NCBI GenBank assembly: GCA_004376105.1
Contig: SOKA01000076.1
Location: forward strand, 1-22,188
Direction of reading: 5' to 3'
DNA from: Dehalococcoidia bacterium
Lineage (GTDB): Bacteria; Chloroflexota; Dehalococcoidia; Dehalococcoidales; E44-bin46
Length of the DNA: 22,188 bases
Both the position numbers and the translations under genes were made by a program. The notes below the pieces were generated by a model. It was not told the origin of the DNA. It did no database searches and worked only from the letters and a program-made list of their open reading frames with translations. Position 1 is the first letter of the stretch. The number at the start of each line of letters is the position of its first letter. Of this stretch, positions 16,253 to 22,188 are shown in pieces.

Positions 16253-16492
16253 TTATTTTTTATCCTCTTTAAAGGATTCTAGAAATACCTCAGGGACTCT
16301 GGGTATCTGGGTATCTACCCAGGACTTAAGGCAACTAAAGGAGCAGAAGTTATAGTGCTCGACGGAGCCTAAACCTTTCCAGTGAGAAACAGTCAGCCAG
16401 CCTTTGAGCACCTCGCAGGGTAGCTTTCCAGGAGAACATTCTACCCCTTTACCACAAGAATGACAGGTAAAGACCGTTCTCTGGTTTCTCAT
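16253..16492 (-). CDS. Small cysteine-rich protein, probable zinc binding
   Basis: This 79-aa protein is not one I can name. CxxC at 10/13, further Cys at 19 and 26, and CSFSC at 50/54 followed by LKSWVD look like a treble-clef or YHS-like metal site with an intervening Trp- and Gly-rich stretch (GWLTVSHWKGLGSVEHYNF). The ATG has AAGGGG upstream, so it is likely translated. Its place between an FmdB-type zinc ribbon and sufC suggests a link with cluster assembly or redox control, but that is guesswork. Confidence 0.7.
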   Translation of the reverse strand: MRNQRTVFTCHSCGKGVECSPGKLPCEVLKGWLTVSHWKGLGSVEHYNFCSFSCLKSWVDTQIPRVPEVFLESFKEDKK

Positions 16493-16503
16493 TTATAATC
16501 CCC

Positions 16504-16731
16504 TTACCCTGATAAAGGACAAGAACTACAAGTATAGGAAGAGCAACTGTTGCATGCACTGCTTCCCTCGGAAGCAGGTGACCCTTCAGAACTTCTGGAG
16601 AATAATGAAAGCACTCGCTGAGCACTACTTCTGCAACTTGGGCAGAGAGCACTCTCGCTTGACTGGCTCATTGTTCTAAGCAGTTCAAACTTAAGTTTAC
16701 AATTTGAACAAAGATACTCATATATAGGCAT
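16504..16731 (-). CDS. FmdB-type zinc ribbon protein
   Basis: The 75-aa protein begins MPIYEYLCSNCKLKFELL, the standard opening of FmdB family proteins, with zinc ligands Cys8/11 and Cys30/33. The tail is Ser- and Cys-rich (CNSCSSYTCSSCPLSG). An ATG three bases earlier is possible, but MPIYEY is the family start. FmdB proteins were named from the regulator of a formamidase operon; their role in most bacteria is unknown. A promoter is predicted just upstream. Confidence 0.85.
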   Translation of the reverse strand: MPIYEYLCSNCKLKFELLRTMSQSSESALCPSCRSSAQRVLSLFSRSSEGSPASEGSSACNSCSSYTCSSCPLSG

Positions 16732-16762
16732 CATCCCTTCTTCTATTCTGATGTCAGCCTTT

Positions 16763-16768
16763 AGTATA
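16763..16768 (-). promoter_or_regulatory. Possible -10 for the fmdB-suf-hyp segment
   Basis: TATACT on the minus strand (5 of 6 bases match) would start transcription near 16756, about 22 bases above the FmdB-type start, which has a GAAGGG SD. No convincing -35 is seen at 16-18 bases. If real, it would let this long segment be expressed apart from mvhGA. Confidence 0.35.
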
Positions 16769-16807
16769 CCCCTTTATCCTCCAAGTAAAAAACAATCCAT
16801 CTACCTC

Positions 16808-16850
16808 GTCAGTTTAACTTTTCACGCCTTCACATACTTGGTTAGCTGAC
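16808..16850 (-). terminator. Imperfect hairpin after the NifU-like gene
   Basis: GTTAGCTGAC (16841-16850) can pair with GTCAGTTTAAC (16808-16818) with one small internal bulge and a 22-base loop. It overlaps the NifU-like stop. A T6 run comes about 15 bases later on the minus strand, too far for a classic terminator. It may attenuate read-through from the hydrogenase genes. Confidence 0.3.
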
Positions 16851-17068
16851 TACATAGCAATCACTTCTTTAACCTCAGGTATTTGCTCTTTAAGGACTCG
16901 CTCAATCCCGTGTCGCAGGGTCATAGTTGCCATAGGGCAACCGCCGCAGGCACCTGTGAGTTTTAGCCTAACCACTCCTTGGCTCACATCTACCAGCTCG
17001 ACATCACCCCCATCTGACTGCAAAGCTGGTCTTATTTGAGCCAGAACTGCTTCTACCTTCTCACGCAT
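16850..17068 (-). CDS. NifU C-terminal-like Fe-S scaffold
   Basis: The 72-aa protein matches the NifU C-terminal/Nfu domain: RPALQSDGGDVELVDV and CGGCP with Cys41 and Cys44, which bind a bridging cluster between two subunits. It is the single-domain form without NifU's N-terminal part. A strong SD (GAGGAGG) precedes the ATG, and it lies 11 bases below the hydrogenase large-subunit gene, so it probably supplies clusters to the hydrogenase. Confidence 0.92.
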   Translation of the reverse strand: MREKVEAVLAQIRPALQSDGGDVELVDVSQGVVRLKLTGACGGCPMATMTLRHGIERVLKEQIPEVKEVIAM

Positions 17069-17079
17069 GGTTTACCTCC

Positions 17080-18543
17080 TCATTCATTTCTTTTCAGCTT
17101 CCTCACTAAATCTCCCTTGTGGTTATACACATTCACCTCAAGCGGCATTCTTCCCGGGAGTGAGTGGGTGGCGCAGGCATGACAGGGGTCATAGGCTCTA
17201 AATGCCATCTCAATCATATTGAGAATCCCATCGGGAACCTCTCCCTTCTTTATGAGCGACTTGGCTGCTTTCTCCACCGACATATTAATGGCCGCCGAGT
17301 TATTCTGGGTGGCGACAATTAAATTGACTTTAGTGAGAATTCCTCTATCATCAGTTTGGTAGTGATGAATTAGAGTTCCTCTTGGCGCTTCGACTACACC
17401 TATTCCCTCTTTCGGAGTCTCGGTAGGTAAATTTACTATATCGGGAGAGGTAAGTTCAGGGTCACGGGCAAGCTCCAATGCCCGTTCCGAGGCATAAAGC
17501 GCCTCAATGAGTCGAGCCCAGTGGAAAGCTAGTGTACTGTGAACCGGTTTCCCTCCCAATACTTCATACATTCTTTCATAGGCTTCTTGAGCCAGTGGCG
17601 TTGCCATTCCATCGGCTACATTTAACCGAGCTAATGGCGCCACCCTGAAAACACCGCTCTCCTCCCCATCAACAAACCCCTTCCAGCCTACATTCTTGAG
17701 ATAGGAGAACCTCACGTAAGTCCAGGGCTCAGCATGCTCCCTGATGTGGTCAAGATATTCCTGAGCCCTAAACTTGGCAAACTCTTTACCATTGGGGTCA
17801 ACCACTCTTAGACGTCCATCGTAGAAGTTTACCTTGTTATTCTCATCCACCAGCCCCATATAATATGTCCTATGCTTGTAGATATCTCCGGTAACGAGGT
17901 CAACATATTCTTTATTTTTAAGCACTACATCGTCAAAAAGCCCGAGGGCAAATTTACAGAAGTCCACCGCATATTCCTCCGAGTCTATAATTGTCTCCCT
18001 TTCTTCCTCGGTAATTTGTTTTGATACCCCTCCGGGCAAGCCACAGGTAGGCATAACCGGCTTGCCGCCGATTATTCTCAGCACATTCCTGAGCCTTTTC
18101 CTCATTTCTATTACTTTTCCTCCGACTTCTAACCCCACCTTGGCAATAACTCCCAAGACATTTCTCTCTCCGGCGGGTGCTGTTGGACCAACCACAAAGT
18201 CAGGACCGCCGAGGAAGATAAAATGCAATATATGGTCTTCTGCCTGGAAAGCATTGTACATAAGCTCTCTTATCTTTTTCGCCGCCGAGGTTGGCTCCAC
18301 CTTCCAAAGGTCATCAAGGGCTTTAGTTGATGCCATGTGATGGGCTGTAGGGCATACCCCACAGATCATGGTTGTTATTCTTGGCATCTCCTCGGCAGGT
18401 CTTCCCTCGGAGAACTTCTCAAAGCCTCGAAGCTCCGGAATCTGAAGACAAGCCCGCTCACAATTGCCTTCATCATCGAGGAATATCTCTATCTTTCCAT
18501 GCCCTTCAAGCCTGGTTATAGGGTCTATCGTTATCTTTCTCAT
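17080..18543 (-). CDS. mvhA: [NiFe]-hydrogenase large subunit (MvhA-type, group 3)
   Basis: The 487-aa catalytic subunit holds the Ni-Fe centre. N-terminal motif RLEGHGKI...ICGVCPTAHH gives ligands Cys61/Cys64, and the C-terminal DPCHACATH (452-460) gives Cys454/Cys457. The 27 residues after His460 are the tail expected to be removed by the maturation protease encoded at 14117-14566. Sequence style (MRKITIDPITRLEGHG) and a soluble small subunit fit the cytoplasmic Mvh/Frh group rather than the membrane uptake group. AGGAGG precedes the ATG. Confidence 0.95.
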   Translation of the reverse strand: MRKITIDPITRLEGHGKIEIFLDDEGNCERACLQIPELRGFEKFSEGRPAEEMPRITTMICGVCPTAHHMASTKALDDLWKVEPTSAAKKIRELMYNAFQAEDHILHFIFLGGPDFVVGPTAPAGERNVLGVIAKVGLEVGGKVIEMRKRLRNVLRIIGGKPVMPTCGLPGGVSKQITEEERETIIDSEEYAVDFCKFALGLFDDVVLKNKEYVDLVTGDIYKHRTYYMGLVDENNKVNFYDGRLRVVDPNGKEFAKFRAQEYLDHIREHAEPWTYVRFSYLKNVGWKGFVDGEESGVFRVAPLARLNVADGMATPLAQEAYERMYEVLGGKPVHSTLAFHWARLIEALYASERALELARDPELTSPDIVNLPTETPKEGIGVVEAPRGTLIHHYQTDDRGILTKVNLIVATQNNSAAINMSVEKAAKSLIKKGEVPDGILNMIEMAFRAYDPCHACATHSLPGRMPLEVNVYNHKGDLVRKLKRNE

Positions 18544-18552
18544 TCTGTCCTC

Positions 18553-19533
18553 CTATTCCATTCTCCTTCTTCTGAGGAGAGAAGCAGCTAGGCTAAATCT
18601 GTAAAATGTCCCTGCTGGGTCTACAATCCCATTGACTAATTTTTCTACATCTTCCTTTGCCATCTTCTCTTCGTCTTCAAGCCCTAATAAAGATACAAAC
18701 ATGGAAAGGGCTTTGGCGCCTTGGTCCACGACTCCATCCACAGGGCCAAAACAACCTCGGCATGGCATATTAGCATTAATGCATGTTTCCCCGCACCCCG
18801 AGCGAGTGGCCGGACCGTAACAAAATAGTCCTTGCTCAAGGAAACATTTCTCAGGGTCAATTTTGATCTCATACGGCCTTTTTATTTCTTTTATTGATAT
18901 TTTCTCCGGCTTTGTCTCTGCCCTGGGGCACGTATCACACAGGGCTTTGTCAGGAGCAAGTACCGCTCCTTTCTCCGGTAGTTCGCCTGCTAGAATGGCA
19001 TTTACTGCGTTCAGTATTAAATCAGGTGGTGGCGGACACCCGGGGAGGTAGTAATCTACAGAGATGGTTTGATCCAAAGTCTTTACCGTATCGTAGAATT
19101 CTGGCAGGGTGAGTTCACCAACATCAAAAACAACCTTTTCCTGTGGAGTAGTTCCATCGGGATTTTCAATAGTTGGGACTTCCTTATAAACCCTTTGGAA
19201 AATCGTATCCCTTGTCCAGAAGTTCCCCAGCCCTGGTATCCCTCCCAGATGGGCACAGGCGCCAAAGGCGACTACAAGACCAGATTTTTTCCTCAACAGC
19301 TTTACCATCTCCTCCTGCTCTTCCAACCTTACTGCCCCATTTATAAAGCTCACCGCTATCTCACCATCACCTAAAGCCTCAACATCCTTCCTCTTAAAAT
19401 CCAATGCCACAGGCCATAGGACAATATCCACAGCATCCGCTACTTTCAGTAGATCTTCATTAAGGTCAACCACTGTCTCCTCACATCCACCGCATGAGGC
19501 GCACCAATAAAAAGCAACCTTTGGCTTAGCCAT
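18553..19533 (-). CDS. mvhG: [NiFe]-hydrogenase small subunit (MvhG-type)
   Basis: The 326-aa Fe-S subunit carries electrons away from the Ni-Fe site. Proximal cluster residues are in WCASCGGCEE (Cys14/17), GACAHLGG (Cys93) and PGCPPPP (Cys166). The C-terminal cysteines 230, 238, 247, 251, 258 and 261 (LFCYGPATRSGCGETC, MPCRGC) suit two more 4Fe-4S clusters as in MvhG/FrhG. There is no Tat signal peptide, so it acts in the cytoplasm. The ATG has GGGGG five bases upstream and the gene ends nine bases before mvhA. Confidence 0.94.
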   Translation of the reverse strand: MAKPKVAFYWCASCGGCEETVVDLNEDLLKVADAVDIVLWPVALDFKRKDVEALGDGEIAVSFINGAVRLEEQEEMVKLLRKKSGLVVAFGACAHLGGIPGLGNFWTRDTIFQRVYKEVPTIENPDGTTPQEKVVFDVGELTLPEFYDTVKTLDQTISVDYYLPGCPPPPDLILNAVNAILAGELPEKGAVLAPDKALCDTCPRAETKPEKISIKEIKRPYEIKIDPEKCFLEQGLFCYGPATRSGCGETCINANMPCRGCFGPVDGVVDQGAKALSMFVSLLGLEDEEKMAKEDVEKLVNGIVDPAGTFYRFSLAASLLRRRRME

Positions 19534-19547
19534 CTTTACCCCCTTTC

Positions 19548-19973
19548 TTAAACGGAGGAGTTCAGTTTTCTCATTTCCTCAGCGAAATCAGTAATTGCCT
19601 GAACACACCTTGGCACTTCGACCATCGAGAGCCATTCCAATCTATTCTTTCTGGTTCTATACCAAGGCAGGAAAGTCTAAATCTTAGGACAAGCTACATA
19701 ATATAATATCAAGATATAATATTATGTGCCATAGTTCCCACTGTGATGAGGGCAAGCCTTGGAGTAATAGGGGCAAGCAGCAATGGACACCCCATCGGCA
19801 CTCTTGGCAAAAGCCTCCAAAATAGAGTCAGGTTGGATAATACCAGAGCCGGTCACCGGGAGGAGACAAAGATTGACCGGATATCGAGTTTCGCTTGTAC
19901 CTGCTTGCTTAATACCTGAACATGCTATCCAATTGCAGCAGAACCCTAGGATTCTAGGTTCAAAATTTTTCAC
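19548..19973 (-). pseudogene. mvhD: Decayed mvhD directly upstream of mvhG
   Basis: From a GTG at 19973 the frame reads NFEPRILGFCCNW, then runs to a stop within NYGT (TAA near 19722-19724). The N-terminal half still aligns with the intact mvhD, but the TMCSGR cysteine is lost (TGSG) and the GCHPGDCHY motif is altered (ACPYYSKACPHH). After the AT-rich palindrome at 19696-19727 the family sequence resumes: CLGIEPERI in one frame. Beyond a further one-base shift near 19640-19646 come RLEWLSMVEVPR and DFAEEMRKLNSSV in another, ending at TAA 19548-19550. So a whole mvhD was once here as the first gene of mvhDGA, and it now has at least two lesions. A short truncated product is possible but unlikely to work. 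Confidence 0.85.
19696..19727. repeat. 32-bp AT-rich palindrome inside the mvhD pseudogene
   Basis: Two 15-base arms (ACATAATATAATATC and its near reverse complement) flank a 2-base centre, with one mismatched position. It contains only A/T except near the ends. Compared with the intact mvhD, the gap between the NY and CLG landmarks is about 22 bases longer, so the palindrome looks inserted rather than ancestral. Confidence 0.8.
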
Positions 19974-20017
19974 AGGACTGATGTCAGCTCTTTTGCGCAG
20001 CAGCTATCTCCGTCGTA

Positions 20018-20046
20018 ATTCTAGCATTGTAGCTTGGAGTTGTCAA
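20018..20046 (-). promoter_or_regulatory. Strong sigma-70-type promoter of the hydrogenase operon
   Basis: A perfect TTGACA (20041-20046) and TAGAAT (20018-20023) are 17 bases apart, with a TGC extension before the -10. Start expected near 20011, about 38 bases above the mvhD pseudogene GTG. It reads into mvhG and mvhA, so it is likely the main promoter for the hydrogenase genes even though the first gene is broken. Confidence 0.85.
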
Positions 20047-20111
20047 TCTTGGGTGGTCTGTCAGTTTGTCAGGAGTCGGCGAGCGCTGCAGTAGGTTTCC
20101 TAAAGTAGTCT

Positions 20112-22115
20112 TCAGGAGCCCGAGCCAATTTCTATTATTATGATAGGAGTTTCAGTAAAAAAATCTATTCCTTTTTGTGTGATAAGATTTTCTCCTTCCA
20201 ATACTTCCAATTTTTTGGGTTTATTGTAATTGAATTCATTAAAGATTAAGCTGAATTTCGCTTTGCCAGCATTATCTGATACGAACGTTTTCCCGTCAAT
20301 TTTAATTAAAGCTCCTTCAATCGGATTACCACTTTCATCCCTAACTATCACATCATATTCTCTTGTTACTTGGGCATCTTTCCACCGTAAATTTTCTCTA
20401 ACTGTTCTATCAATCTTTAAACTTCCTCTAATAGTGAAATTATTCTCCATTGAGTGATATGGTGTACCTCCAATTATTTCTCCGGCACAAGTCCATGTCC
20501 CATTTTCAAAAATCATTGTTCCAAAGAAGTCTCTTGGAATAAATTCAACCATATGCGAATTAACTAAAGAAATAGTCGATTGCCCCGTTGGCTGCAAAAA
20601 AAGATAATCAGAATTACTTATAGTTACATTTGAGTCTGTTACACTAAACGGCCATTGACCCATTATGGTAATATCTTTTAACTCAATATCTCGATACGTA
20701 AGGCTGGAAGGAATCCCTACTCTCAGATTTTCAAATTTCACGTCTTCATTTTGCAAATCAATAAATACTTTCCTTAGTTCAGAGTCGGATATCCTGACGT
20801 GAGCATTTGGGTCAAGGAAGAACAGCCAACCCCTTTCGTAAGGCCCGTGTTTAAGTTCACCTGTGAAATCATCTTTTAGAATACGTGTCTTTTCTAAAAC
20901 AAGAGTATAATCAGCCTCTGGAATCATGTCATGAACATCCCATGATTCAAGATAAACTCCTGATTTAAGGCCACTTATATCCAGGTGTGCATTCGCAGGA
21001 ACCGTTAACGCGAGTGCGCCAATGGTTGAATTAATAATTCTGGTATCTCCACCCTCTATTTGTATAAGCCCTCCAATAGGCCCCACCACCTCCGAATCTG
21101 TAATTATTACCTTAGCACCTTCATTAATGCTTAATAAGTGGATTTCAGTGGGAGAATTTGTAATGTTTACTTTTCCGCTGGTTCCTATTACTACCAAACC
21201 ATCTCCCGGGAAAACAGTAGAATTCTCTATCTCTAGCGAGGCTTTATCGCCAACAAATATGTAGCAATGTACTGTTGGTACTACTTCGCCTGGCCCAATC
21301 ATTAATTGAGAATTTCTGACTACAAGTTTGGCCTCATCATTGACGTATATATTGCCTTGCTGGAAGTATTTTACGTCCTCTATTATCTTGGTTTCCTTCC
21401 CCTCTATCACTAAGTGTCCAGAATGTGTAATATCGGGGACAAAGGAAATTCCAGAAATTTGCTCAGGTGTTGGCTCACTAACAATACCTTCTACGCTGCT
21501 TTTTCTGATTTCCACATCATCTATTAAGAGAACGGATTCTTCCAAAGTCTCAAAAGCGATGCCTCCAGCCAGTATAGGGCTCTCGTCTTTATATGCAACA
21601 TAAAGCTTACCATCTAGGCGAATATTTATAATGTCCTCGTATCCTCTAATTTCTATTTCATGCCATTGATTTTCTAAGTTGATACGCATGTTTGCAAGTA
21701 TATGTATGTTGGCCAGGCTGTAAAACTTATCTCCAATTTGCTTGTTTAAAGAAAGCTCATTTCTATTAATCCCGATAAAATATCGATGATGTCCAGCCGA
21801 CACACTACGCCGATAATTAAAATGGATAGTTCCTTGAATTAGCTTAAATCTGGCTTTAAAGGCATAATTATCCCAACCTCTATTTCCCAGTGTAGCCCAT
21901 TTATGGCCTTCTCCCTTCAGGACAGTGTTGTTATTTATTCTTTCAAGATGCCAGCCTTCTTCTAAACTCCAATTCTCGGTCCCGCTTTCAAAATTTTCAG
22001 AGAAGAATTTTTCTGCGTCTGCAGGGCTAGGCGCGGGTGTTTCCACCGGTGGCTGGACACAACTGGAGACAATAAAGAGGGCTAAAATTAATAGGTTAAG
22101 AAATCTTGGCTTCAT
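20112..22115 (-). CDS. Large surface lipoprotein with LamG-like, beta-helix and regulatory-like domains
   Basis: The 667-aa protein opens with a type II signal peptide (hydrophobic LNLLILALFIVSSC, lipobox VSSC, Cys19) and a Pro-rich linker. Residues about 38-208 resemble LamG/3-keto-disaccharide-hydrolase jelly-roll domains (ENFESGTENWSLEEGWHLER, ending in LIDDVEIRKS). About 225-560 consist of short repeats with NSxxxxxx and DSExxx turns typical of a right-handed beta-helix. About 585-640 look like a carboxypeptidase-regulatory/Ig-like domain (YDVIVRDESGNPIEGALIKI). I see no catalytic motif; a carbohydrate-binding or adhesive role at the cell surface is an inference. It stands alone with its own promoter. 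Confidence 0.75.
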   Translation of the reverse strand: MKPRFLNLLILALFIVSSCVQPPVETPAPSPADAEKFFSENFESGTENWSLEEGWHLERINNNTVLKGEGHKWATLGNRGWDNYAFKARFKLIQGTIHFNYRRSVSAGHHRYFIGINRNELSLNKQIGDKFYSLANIHILANMRINLENQWHEIEIRGYEDIINIRLDGKLYVAYKDESPILAGGIAFETLEESVLLIDDVEIRKSSVEGIVSEPTPEQISGISFVPDITHSGHLVIEGKETKIIEDVKYFQQGNIYVNDEAKLVVRNSQLMIGPGEVVPTVHCYIFVGDKASLEIENSTVFPGDGLVVIGTSGKVNITNSPTEIHLLSINEGAKVIITDSEVVGPIGGLIQIEGGDTRIINSTIGALALTVPANAHLDISGLKSGVYLESWDVHDMIPEADYTLVLEKTRILKDDFTGELKHGPYERGWLFFLDPNAHVRISDSELRKVFIDLQNEDVKFENLRVGIPSSLTYRDIELKDITIMGQWPFSVTDSNVTISNSDYLFLQPTGQSTISLVNSHMVEFIPRDFFGTMIFENGTWTCAGEIIGGTPYHSMENNFTIRGSLKIDRTVRENLRWKDAQVTREYDVIVRDESGNPIEGALIKIDGKTFVSDNAGKAKFSLIFNEFNYNKPKKLEVLEGENLITQKGIDFFTETPIIIIEIGSGS

Positions 22116-22133
22116 ATTTGCCTTCTATTAGTT

Positions 22134-22162
22134 ATTCTAACCTTTGCTGTATCGGGCTTCAA
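22134..22162 (-). promoter_or_regulatory. Promoter of the lipoprotein gene
   Basis: TTGAAG (-35, 22157-22162; 4 of 6) and TAGAAT (-10, 22134-22139; 5 of 6) are 17 bases apart. The start would be near 22127, with the AGAAGG ribosome site at the very 5' end of a leader of about 12 bases. Confidence 0.7.
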
Positions 22163-22188
22163 GCGAGAGTTTAAGCACTTGCAATTGT

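Noticed and set aside
1..22188. CRISPR arrays, tRNA or rRNA genes, transposases and phage genes
   Set aside because: No repeat-spacer pattern, RNA gene motif, transposase or integrase was seen on either strand.

Overview
The window is a bacterial, strictly anaerobic-looking chromosomal segment dominated by a minus-strand [NiFe]-hydrogenase locus. Bacterial signs are sigma-70-like promoters, SD-led operons, gatCA and a type II lipoprotein signal. Anaerobic signs are an Mvh-type cytoplasmic hydrogenase, a MetV-like protein, MvhD-type electron carriers, a short hybrid-cluster protein and a minimal SufBC pair. The mix resembles uncultured Chloroflexota (Dehalococcoidia-like) or acetogen-like lineages. 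That placement is a family-level impression, not a computed phylogeny.

Layout. Positions 1-420 hold hairpins and a small frameshifted gene downstream of gatA. Positions 428-2203 (minus) are gatA and gatC of the tRNA-dependent amidotransferase; gatB is not here. A short divergent promoter region with two extended -10 boxes separates gatC from a plus-strand pair, a short NfeD-like membrane protein and rtcA (2267-3726). Next come a broken YHS-domain start and a short DnaJ-like co-chaperone (3828-4573). A terminator at 4681-4715 closes the large minus-strand block.

The hydrogenase block, in transcription order from 20046 down to 4746, runs as follows: a strong promoter; a decayed mvhD pseudogene carrying an AT-rich palindrome; mvhG and mvhA (small and large hydrogenase subunits); a NifU C-terminal-like scaffold; an FmdB-type zinc ribbon; a small Cys-rich protein; sufC and sufB; a hydrogenase maturation protease; an intact mvhD; a protein with two tandem ferredoxin-MvhD units; a MetV-like protein; hypF, hypC, hypD, hypE; hcp; hypA, hypB. 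All six Hyp factors, the processing protease and Fe-S assembly genes are therefore next to the enzyme they would mature. The large subunit keeps the DPCxxCxxH processing motif and a 27-residue C-terminal tail that the protease would remove.

Functional reading (inference): H2 oxidised by MvhAG would pass electrons through MvhD and the tandem ferredoxin-MvhD protein to a partner enzyme. The adjacent MetV-like gene suggests a methylene-tetrahydrofolate reductase or Hdr-like complex. No hdrA or metF lies in the window, so the partner must be elsewhere. The last gene (20112-22115, minus) is unrelated: a large surface lipoprotein with a LamG-like domain, a beta-helix-like region and a carboxypeptidase-regulatory-like domain, driven by its own promoter.
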